NCBI GenBank assembly: GCA_903913285.1
Contig: CAIWKO010000045.1
Location: 68,068-132,067, forward strand
Direction of reading: 5' to 3'
Source of the DNA: an uncultured Bacteroidales bacterium
Lineage (GTDB): Bacteria > Bacteroidota > Bacteroidia > Bacteroidales > CAIWKO01
Length of the DNA: 64,000 nucleotides
Part shown: one piece after another, positions 43,327 to 49,557 of the stretch
Position numbering within the stretch: position 1 is the first letter of the stretch
Layout: every line of letters starts with the position of its first letter
Notes under the pieces: generated by a model
The model's input: only the letters and a program-made list of their open reading frames with translations
Databases searched by the model: none
What the model was told of the DNA's origin: nothing
Made by a program: the position numbers and the translations under genes

Positions 43327-43713
43327 TTAACGCTTGCTAAACTGGAATTTTTTCCTTGCTTTTTTCTGCCCTGGTTTTTTACGTTCAACCATACGTGGAT
43401 CTCTACGGAGAAGCATTTTGGGTTTTAATACAATGCGATGTTCGGGTTCTATCTTGCACAAAGCTCTTGATATTGCTAACGAAAGTGCTTCGGCCTGACC
43501 ATTGAATCCGCCACCGGTGAGATTTACCTGAATATCATATTTGTCACCCGAATTAGTGATTTCCAAAGGTTGTTTTACGATATATTGTAAAGTAGCTGTA
43601 GGAAAATATACTTTAAAATCTTTGGTATTAACAATAATATTTCCGCTTCCATCTTTTAAATAGATTCTGGCAACAGCGGTTTTTCTTCTTCCAATGGTAT
43701 GAATTACTTCCAT
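43327..43713 (-). CDS. rpsI: 30S ribosomal protein S9
   Basis: The 128-residue protein shows HTIGRRKTAVARIYLKDG, the conserved VNLTGGGFNGQAEALSLAISRAL region, LRRDPRMVERKKPGQKKARKKFQFSKR with the basic C-terminal tail that reaches the P site. Length normal. It follows rplM after two bases, the universal rplM-rpsI pair. Confidence 0.98.
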   Translation of the reverse strand: MEVIHTIGRRKTAVARIYLKDGSGNIIVNTKDFKVYFPTATLQYIVKQPLEITNSGDKYDIQVNLTGGGFNGQAEALSLAISRALCKIEPEHRIVLKPKMLLRRDPRMVERKKPGQKKARKKFQFSKR

Positions 43714-43715
43714 AA

Positions 43716-44171
43716 TTATCTAACAGTGTTAATATTAATTTTTTTTGGTTTTTGTGCTTCATGTGGATGTTCGGTACCTGCATAAACAAAGAGGTGATTG
43801 AACATTTCAGCGCCTAATTTTGTTTTAGGTAACATGCCTTTAACTCCCAATTCAATAATTTTTTCAGGTTTTTTTGCCAAAAACTCTGAAGGAGTTGTAA
43901 ATCTTTGTCCACCGGGATAGCCCGTGTGGCGAACATATTTCTTGTCCGTTAATTTATTACCGGTAAACTTTATTTTATCGGCGTTAATAACAATTACATT
44001 ATCACCGCAATTTAAATTGGGAGTGTAATATGTTTTGTGTTTTCCGGCTAACAGAATTGCAATCTGTGTTGCAAGTCGGCCTAAAACTTCATTTTCTGCA
44101 TCAACTATCAACCATTCTTTGACAATGATATCATTATTAGCTGAACGTGTTTTATAACTTAAAGTATCCAT
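43716..44171 (-). CDS. rplM: 50S ribosomal protein L13
   Basis: The 151-residue early assembly protein of the large subunit. Signatures: MDTLSYKTRSANN at the start, WLIVDAENEVLGRLATQIAILLAGKHK, NCGDNVIVINADKIKFTGNK, YVRHTGYPGGQ and VKGMLPKTKLGAEMFNHLFVYAGTEHPHEAQKP. Of the two adjacent Met codons I take the second (44171), the form usual for the phylum. It is preceded by an excellent promoter (44222-44252) and a short leader with an inverted repeat. Confidence 0.98.
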   Translation of the reverse strand: MDTLSYKTRSANNDIIVKEWLIVDAENEVLGRLATQIAILLAGKHKTYYTPNLNCGDNVIVINADKIKFTGNKLTDKKYVRHTGYPGGQRFTTPSEFLAKKPEKIIELGVKGMLPKTKLGAEMFNHLFVYAGTEHPHEAQKPKKININTVR

Positions 44172-44180
44172 CATTAATTG

Positions 44181-44215
44181 AATTTCAGAATCTAAACCTA
44201 TTTTACTTCGAAATT
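44181..44215 (-). promoter_or_regulatory. Small stem in rplM leader
   Basis: AATTTC (44181-44186) and GAAATT (44210-44215) can pair in the roughly 45-base 5' leader of rplM. This could be an autoregulatory site of the L13 type known in other bacteria, but a 6-bp AT-rich stem is weak evidence. Confidence 0.25.
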
Positions 44216-44221
44216 GGGGTG

Positions 44222-44252
44222 CAAATGTACTAATTATTTTTTAATTAGCAAA
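44222..44252 (-). promoter_or_regulatory. Bacteroidota promoter of rplM-rpsI
   Basis: On the minus strand TTTG (44249-44252), 19-base spacer, TACATTTG (44222-44229): a full -33/-7 match, 50 bases before the rplM start. Confidence 0.75.
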
Positions 44253-44327
44253 TTTGTCAACATTTTTATGTTAGTATTTATTTTTTTGTGGAAAAATCAT
44301 AAAACCATGTTGATGGAAAAAAAATGC

Positions 44328-44356
44328 TTGGAAGTTTGAATTTATTTTTACCTTTG
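44328..44356 (+). promoter_or_regulatory. Promoter of first FKBP gene
   Basis: TTG (44328-44330), 18-base spacer, TACCTTTG (44349-44356). Transcription would begin near 44363, consistent with the ATG at 44397. Confidence 0.6.
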
Positions 44357-44396
44357 CGCAAATAAAATTTAATTGTATAATTTAAAAATTAATCGA

Positions 44397-45161
44397 ATGA
44401 AAAACATTTTTCTATCAGTCGTAGTGGTTACTATGGGATTATTTATTTTGGCTTCTTGCGGATCAAATAAAAAAGCAGATCTTAAAACAAAAAATGATTC
44501 TATAGCTTATGTTATTGGTTCAAACATTGGTGAAAACCTAAAGAAAAATATTGCTTCTGATTCTTTGGAATTTAGTTCTGATGCTTTGATGAAAGGTTTT
44601 AGAGCTGCTCTGGATGGTCTGGACAGTCTTACTTTTACGAAAGAAGTGAAACAAAAGATCATGATGGATTTCCAAAAAGATATGCAGCAGAAACAAATGA
44701 AAAAAATTGTTGCAGCTTCAGCTCCTAATAAAGAAGCAGGAGCGAAATTTTTAGCTGAAAACAAAAAACAGGCAGGAGTTATTGAAACGAAAAGCGGCCT
44801 TCAATATAAAGTTATTAAAGAAGGTAAAGGAAAAACTCCAATCGCAACCGATTCGGTTACTGTTAACTATGAAGGTAAACTTTTAAGCGGAAAAGTTTTT
44901 GATTCTTCTTTCGACCGCAAAAAACCCGTTACATTTCAGGTAGGCGGAGTTATTAAAGGATGGACAGAAGCTCTTTTGTTGATGAAAGAAGGTGGTTCAT
45001 ACGAATTGTATATTCCTTCAGACTTAGCCTATGGCGATCAGGGAAATCAAGGTATACCGGGAGGTTCAGCCTTAATTTTTAAAGTTGATCTTATTAAAGT
45101 AGGTGCAGCCGCAGCTACTAAAACTGATAAAAAACAAGAAACAACCAAAAAGAAAAAATAA
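44397..45161 (+). CDS. FKBP-type peptidyl-prolyl isomerase lipoprotein
   Basis: The 254-residue product starts with a lipoprotein signal (FILASC, Cys21). An N-terminal FkpA/Mip-like helical dimerisation domain follows, with KTKNDSIAYVIGSNIGENLKKN, then an FKBP domain from about residue 135: SGLQYKVIKEGKG, VTVNYEGKLLSGKVFDSSF, VIKGWTEALLLMKEGGSYELYIPSDLAYG. It would assist folding of envelope proteins at Xaa-Pro bonds. The start at 44397 gives the lipobox in register; the upstream alternative does not help. A second, paralogous FKBP gene follows after a terminator. Confidence 0.93.
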   Translation: MKNIFLSVVVVTMGLFILASCGSNKKADLKTKNDSIAYVIGSNIGENLKKNIASDSLEFSSDALMKGFRAALDGLDSLTFTKEVKQKIMMDFQKDMQQKQMKKIVAASAPNKEAGAKFLAENKKQAGVIETKSGLQYKVIKEGKGKTPIATDSVTVNYEGKLLSGKVFDSSFDRKKPVTFQVGGVIKGWTEALLLMKEGGSYELYIPSDLAYGDQGNQGIPGGSALIFKVDLIKVGAAAATKTDKKQETTKKKK

Positions 45162-45180
45162 GAGATATTATTGATATTGA

Positions 45181-45214
45181 AAAGCTGTTGCATTAATTTG
45201 TAACAGCTTTTTTT
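45181..45214 (+). terminator. Intrinsic terminator after first FKBP gene
   Basis: AAAGCTGTT (45181-45189) and AACAGCTTT (45202-45210) form a 9-bp stem with a 12-base loop, followed by a T-run. Confidence 0.75.
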
Positions 45215-45244
45215 ATGCTTATATCTGTATTACAATAATAATCT

Positions 45245-45252
45245 TAAATTTG
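45245..45252 (+). promoter_or_regulatory. -7 box TAAATTTG for second FKBP gene
   Basis: Exact TAnnTTTG, 25 bases before the ATG at 45278. Confidence 0.5.
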
Positions 45253-45277
45253 CATCCTTATAAATAAAAACAATTTG

Positions 45278-45994
45278 ATGAAAACAAAAATTTTAGTCGC
45301 TCTGTTTATTGTTGTTTCAACGATGGGATCAGCATTTAGCCAAAACCATAAAAAACATACGAAGTCGAAAGTTGAATTAAAAACCTTTAATGATACTATT
45401 AGTTATATAATAGGTTCTGATGTGGGTGGAAATCTTAAAAAAAACAGTATTGAAGTCAATACAGATATTTTTGGAATAGGGTTAACCAATGCTTTAAACG
45501 GATCAGATTCTTTATTTTCAGTAGAAAAACGTCAGGAAATTATGACCAAATTTCAAAAAGATGTTACGGCTAAACAACAGGCAATACAAGCCAGCGAAGG
45601 AATAAAAAACAAAGCGATCGGTCAGACGTTTCTGGATGAAAACAAAAAGAAGAACGGTGTTGTTACGTTGCCAAGCGGATTGCAATACAAGGTTATTGTA
45701 CAAGGAAGTGGTGCAAAACCATCGCCGAATGATGAAGTTACGGTGAATTATGAAGGAAAATTCATTGATGGAAAGATATTCGATTCATCATTTGACCGCA
45801 AACAAACTGCAACATTCACTTTAACCGGAGTTATCAAAGGTTGGACCGAAGGTCTTCAACTGATGAGCGTGGGTTCAACCTACGAACTTTATATTCCGTA
45901 TGATCTGGCATATGGGGAAAAAGGTTTCGGACAGATACCGGGAAGCTCTACTTTGATATTTAAAGTTGAATTGATTTCAATAAAAGGTAAATAA
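45278..45994 (+). CDS. FKBP-type peptidyl-prolyl isomerase, secreted paralogue
   Basis: The 238-residue product parallels its neighbour: signal peptide (ALFIVVSTMGSAFSQ) but without a lipobox, the Mip-like N-domain (FNDTISYIIGSDVGGNLKKN), then the FKBP domain (VTVNYEGKFIDGKIFDSSFDRKQ, VIKGWTEGLQLMSVGSTYELYIPYDLAYGEKGF). The two are clearly tandem duplicates that differ in anchoring: this one should be soluble in the periplasm. The ATG at 45278 is used; a TTG three bases earlier is also in frame. Confidence 0.93.
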   Translation: MKTKILVALFIVVSTMGSAFSQNHKKHTKSKVELKTFNDTISYIIGSDVGGNLKKNSIEVNTDIFGIGLTNALNGSDSLFSVEKRQEIMTKFQKDVTAKQQAIQASEGIKNKAIGQTFLDENKKKNGVVTLPSGLQYKVIVQGSGAKPSPNDEVTVNYEGKFIDGKIFDSSFDRKQTATFTLTGVIKGWTEGLQLMSVGSTYELYIPYDLAYGEKGFGQIPGSSTLIFKVELISIKGK

Positions 45995-46024
45995 TCACTC
46001 TATTATTAATTTAAACTTACAGAA

Positions 46025-47725
46025 ATGAAAAAAATGTTCTTGTTGGCAGCCTTCGTAATTTCAGGAACCATTGTAGGTTCGTGTCTTTTTTCGGGTTGTG
46101 GTAATTCTAAAAAAAGCACTGAAATGGAATTAAAAGATTTTATTAAAAAATTTGAGGATAAATATCTTCCGTTATACAAGGACGCTACTTTAGCCTCATG
46201 GAATGCTGATGTTTCGGGTAAAGAAGCTGATTATAACAAATCGGCAGATCTGTCTTTTCAAGTGTCCAAAATCTTTGCGAACAAAAAAGATTTCGAAACT
46301 CTCAAAAAATTCAAAGAATCAAAAGAAATTAAAGATCCTATCCTCAAGAGAGAATTGGATGTTCTTTACAACAACTTTTTAGGACAACAGATCGATTCGG
46401 TTAAAACAAAACAAATGATCGACCTGCAATCGAAGATATCTCAAAAATTCAACAACTATCGTGCTGTTGTCGGAAAAGATACTTTGTCTGATAATAAAGT
46501 TGATTCAATTTTAAAAAACAGTACCGACAGCAAATTGTTGGAACAAACCTGGAACGCTACAAAAATGTCCGGGGCAGTAATTGCAAAAGATGTTGTTGAG
46601 TTGGTGAAAATGCGAAACGCAGCGGCAAAGGAAATGGGCTTTAAAAATTACCATGAAATGAGCCTGAAACTTAGTGAAGAAGATCCTGCTGAAATTGAAA
46701 AACTTTTCGACCAATTGGATAGTCTTACACGCGATTCTTTTGCTCAACTAAAATCAGAGATCGATGGGTATTTTGCAAAAAGATATAAAATTAAAAAAGA
46801 AGAGTTAATGCCATGGCATTATCAGGACCGCTTCTTTCAGGAAGCACCGAAGATTTACCCTTCTGATGTTGATGGTTTTTATAAAGGTAAAGATATTGTA
46901 AAAATCACTCAATCTTATTATGATGGGATTGGATTTAAAATAGAGGATATCATAAAAAATAGCGATCTGTTTGAAAAGAAAGGCAAAAACCAACATGCTT
47001 TTGAAACGGATATTGACAGACAAGGCGATGTACGTGTGCTTTGCAATGTAAAAAACAATTCATATTGGATGAGTACCATGCTTCACGAATATGGTCATGC
47101 CAGTTATTCAAAGTATGTCGATCGCAATTTACCATTCATTATTCGCGATGCAGCAAATACTTTTACAACCGAAGCAATCGCAATGTTCTTTGGGCGTCAG
47201 ACAAAAAACTCTCAATGGATGAAAGAAAACCTGGGACTTACCGATGCCGAAGTGAAAGTAGTTGCAGAAGATTCATACAAAACATTACGTTTGGAACAAC
47301 TTACATTCAGCCGCTGGGCACAGGTGATGTATCGTTTTGAAAAAGGTATGTACGAAAATCCTGATCAGGATCTGAATAAATTGTGGTGGGATCTGGTTGA
47401 AAAATATCAGATGCTGAAACGTCCCGAAGGCAGAAACGAACCCGATTGGGCCTCAAAAATTCATATAGCTCTTTATCCATGCTATTATCACAATTATCTG
47501 ATGGGTGAATTGCTGGCCTCTCAGTTTACTTATTACCTGGCTAAAAACGTTTACAAAACTGATGATATAAAAACTCTCAGTTTTTCAAAAAATCCCGAAA
47601 TAGGCAAATACTTTATTGAAAATGTGTTTAAACCCGGGATGAGATACGAATGGAACGACATGATACAAAAAGCCACAGGCGAAAAGCTGACGGCAAAATA
47701 TTATGCCAAGCAATTTATTAACTAG
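46025..47725 (+). CDS. M2/M3-type zinc peptidase lipoprotein
   Basis: The 566-residue product has a lipoprotein-type signal (FSGC, Cys25; a second Cys at 20). The zinc motif H354-E-Y-G-H358 is followed by Glu383 in FTTEAIAMFFG, 29 residues from the first His, the spacing of the M2 (ACE-like) and M3 (thimet oligopeptidase) clan. The MRNAAAKEMGFKNYHEMSL stretch is also typical of this group. It would act in the envelope as an oligopeptidase or dipeptidyl carboxypeptidase. It starts 30 bases after the FKBP gene and ends at a strong terminator. Confidence 0.88.
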   Translation: MKKMFLLAAFVISGTIVGSCLFSGCGNSKKSTEMELKDFIKKFEDKYLPLYKDATLASWNADVSGKEADYNKSADLSFQVSKIFANKKDFETLKKFKESKEIKDPILKRELDVLYNNFLGQQIDSVKTKQMIDLQSKISQKFNNYRAVVGKDTLSDNKVDSILKNSTDSKLLEQTWNATKMSGAVIAKDVVELVKMRNAAAKEMGFKNYHEMSLKLSEEDPAEIEKLFDQLDSLTRDSFAQLKSEIDGYFAKRYKIKKEELMPWHYQDRFFQEAPKIYPSDVDGFYKGKDIVKITQSYYDGIGFKIEDIIKNSDLFEKKGKNQHAFETDIDRQGDVRVLCNVKNNSYWMSTMLHEYGHASYSKYVDRNLPFIIRDAANTFTTEAIAMFFGRQTKNSQWMKENLGLTDAEVKVVAEDSYKTLRLEQLTFSRWAQVMYRFEKGMYENPDQDLNKLWWDLVEKYQMLKRPEGRNEPDWASKIHIALYPCYYHNYLMGELLASQFTYYLAKNVYKTDDIKTLSFSKNPEIGKYFIENVFKPGMRYEWNDMIQKATGEKLTAKYYAKQFIN

Positions 47726-47740
47726 ATAAATTTATGAACA

Positions 47741-47772
47741 AAAAAAGGCGGTAATTTTTACCGCCTTTTTTT
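47741..47772. terminator. Intrinsic terminator after M2/M3 peptidase
   Basis: GGCGGTAA (47747-47754), loop TTT, TTACCGCC (47758-47765), preceded by an A-run and followed by T7; it can work in both directions. Confidence 0.88.
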
Positions 47773-47820
47773 ATCTGTTTTCTGAAAAAGGCTTACTTTT
47801 ATACCATCAAACAAATATCT

Positions 47821-48177
47821 ATGGAAATCATCGGAAGAATTATTGAGATATTGCCTGCACAAACGGGTAAATCGGCAAAAGGAGAATGGAAAAAACAGGA
47901 TTTTATTTTAGAAACTCAGGCCCAGTTTCCGAAAAAAGTATGCATTGCCAATTGGGGTGATAAAGTTGATCTGTCAATTGATGCTTCAAAAACGGTAAAA
48001 GTATATTTTGATGTTGAAAGCCGCGAATATAACGGGAAATGGTATACCGATGTAAAAGCCTGGAAAATGGATGTGATAGGCGGGCCGGAAAACTCCGAAA
48101 CCAATACACCATCGAAACCAGATACTTCTGACAGCGCTCCCTGGGAAACGGAACCGGACAACGATCTGCCTTTCTAA
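47821..48177 (+). CDS. DUF3127 protein with SSB-like acidic tail
   Basis: The 118-residue product matches the small DUF3127 family of Bacteroidota: MEIIGRIIEILPAQTGKSA, GEWKKQDFILET, VCIANWGDKVDL and KWYTDVKAWKMD are in the expected order. The fold looks like a single OB-type barrel. The last residues (ETEPDNDLPF) closely resemble the acidic, Phe-ending tip (DDDIPF) by which SSB recruits partner proteins. A single-stranded-DNA role is therefore plausible but is inference; the family is not functionally characterised as far as I know. Confidence 0.85.
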   Translation: MEIIGRIIEILPAQTGKSAKGEWKKQDFILETQAQFPKKVCIANWGDKVDLSIDASKTVKVYFDVESREYNGKWYTDVKAWKMDVIGGPENSETNTPSKPDTSDSAPWETEPDNDLPF

Positions 48178-48216
48178 TCAGTAAAAACGTATTCGAATTA
48201 TTTTATTGAAGGAGCA

Positions 48217-48240
48217 CTCTTTCACACTTAAGTGAAAGAG
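48217..48240. other. 9-bp inverted repeat
   Basis: CTCTTTCAC (48217-48225), loop ACTTAA, GTGAAAGAG (48232-48240), 40 bases after the DUF3127 stop. It could be a weak terminator without a T-run or a regulator site. Confidence 0.4.
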
Positions 48241-48591
48241 ATGTGTAAAGTTTGAATAACATCTCACCACCTGAAATAGTCGGATAGGTCAGGCAAGAAG
48301 CATAAGCCGAACACCTAAATAATTTCAGAGAATATTTGCAATATTATACAATATCAAAAAACACCCCACGTTTTTATAATAACAACGAAGACAGATTTTA
48401 TGTTATAAAACAACTTTTACCTTTTGTAAGCCGAAATAATAAAAACAGAGTTACAGTTCCATCAAAATGCTGTGGTTATTTTTGCAGAAGGTAAAAATAG
48501 TGTTCAAAATACGGGCGAATGTCTGCCTCCTTCGCCCCAAAATGTATCCATAATAAAGCCTTATTGCCCGAATACGATACAAAATCATCTT

Positions 48592-48717
48592 TTACCAATT
48601 GGTTTTTTACCAGATACGATATGTTTTCGACCAATGACTATATGTTTTTGTTCAATGACGATAGGTTTTCGATCAATAACGATAGGTTTTATTTCAATGA
48701 CTGTCGGATTTAAACTA
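48592..48717. repeat. Second 21-bp tandem array, about 6 units
   Basis: Units of exactly 21 bases: 48613-48633, 48634-48654, 48655-48675 (ATGACGATAGGTTTTCGATC+A), 48676-48696 and 48697-48717, with a more decayed unit at 48592-48612. The sequence is unrelated to the array at 23.4 kb but the period is the same and there are no indels. Confidence 0.8.
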
Positions 48718-48866
48718 ATAAGACCACTATTTTCCTCACCAATGGAAGTATTTATTGGGGATGTGGTACTTTATTGCGGAAGTTTTATATTTCATGAAAT
48801 CATACAGCCATGCATAACAATCATTAAACCACAATCTTTTTGTTTAACCATTAAAAAAGTAAAGAA

Positions 48867-49484
48867 ATGATTAAAAAGCGTGTAAAGATCAACTTTGTTC
48901 GTATTCCTACGGAGATGATCATCGAATTGGCAAGGTACATTATTTCGAAAATGACCGGAAACATGTATTTCTTAATTCCCGACCCCCCTTTAGCAGAACT
49001 TATAGCGCTGGTAGATGATCTGGAGGTAAAAAACACTCTTGCATTGGAGGGCAGACGTCAGGCACGTGCCGAAAAGAAAGATGCGCGTGTTTTGCTAAAT
49101 GAAATACTACACAGATTGGGATTGTATGTATCAAAAATTGCCAATGGCAACGAAACGATAATGATCAGTAGTGGTTTTCCAGTGTCGAAAGATCCATGAC
49201 CGTCACAACGTAAGGATTTTTATGTGATCTATGGTGATAAACAGGGTAGTATTATTGCCGGATGTGTAGCCTTTCCGAAGGCAAAAAGCTATGTGTGGCA
49301 ATTATTCTATGGCGCAAATGCGCCTGATGCTGATGATCAGTGGATATATGCAGATGTCACCACAAAACGAAAAACGGTCCTGAAAAATTTTGATTCTGGC
49401 ACCCGAGTTTGTGTTCGATATTGCGCTGTTACATCAAAAGGGATGATGGCATGGAGCAATCCTATTGATATTGTTGTTGGATAG
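48867..49484 (+). pseudogene. Fibronectin-III-like small protein interrupted by in-frame TGA
   Basis: Two open frames, 48867-49199 and 49224-49484, are in the same frame. Between them only the TGA at 49197-49199 interrupts about 205 codons (reading D-P-stop-P-S-Q-R-K-D-F-Y-V). Together they match a common Bacteroidota protein layout of about 200 residues: an N-terminal helical part (MTGNMYFLIPDPPLAELIA, KNTLALEGRRQARAEKKDA) and a C-terminal FnIII-like part (AFPKAKSYVWQLFYG, TTKRKTVLKNFDSGTRVCVRYCAV, GMMAWSNPIDIVVG). A single nonsense mutation is the simplest reading. The second frame's only start would be a GTG. A terminator follows directly. Function of intact relatives unknown. Confidence 0.75.
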
Positions 49485-49503
49485 GTTTGGGAACAAGTAA
49501 AAT

Positions 49504-49537
49504 AAAAAAGGCTTGCATTACGTTGCAAGCCTTTTTT
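49504..49537. terminator. Bidirectional intrinsic terminator
   Basis: AAAAAAGGCTTGCA (49504-49517) and TGCAAGCCTTTTTT (49524-49537) form a perfect 14-bp stem with a 6-base loop, between the convergent FnIII-like and C25 genes; A- and T-runs serve both strands. Confidence 0.92.
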
Positions 49538-49557
49538 ATTAGAGATTAAAAAATCGT

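Larger units (their letters stand above)
48178..48866. other. Non-coding region with hairpins and 21-bp array
   Basis: No reliable gene in 689 bases. It holds a 9-bp inverted repeat CTCTTTCAC/GTGAAAGAG (48217-48240), a possible folded RNA at 48271-48328 and a 21-bp array at 48592-48717. The open frame 48472-48870 consists largely of the array (MTIGFRS-like heptads) with a Cys/Ile/Phe-rich composition unlike a protein; its stop overlaps the next ATG as ATGA, which I take as chance. Confidence 0.6.

Noticed and set aside
48472-48870. 132-residue plus-strand frame ending in ATGA overlap with the next gene
   Set aside because: Mostly 21-bp repeat translation, unusual Cys/Ile/Phe composition; the ATGA overlap is tempting but unsupported otherwise.
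49197-49199. Selenocysteine or reassigned TGA codon
   Set aside because: Many genes here end in TGA, no SECIS-like hairpin follows directly, and the family is not a selenoprotein; nonsense mutation is simpler.
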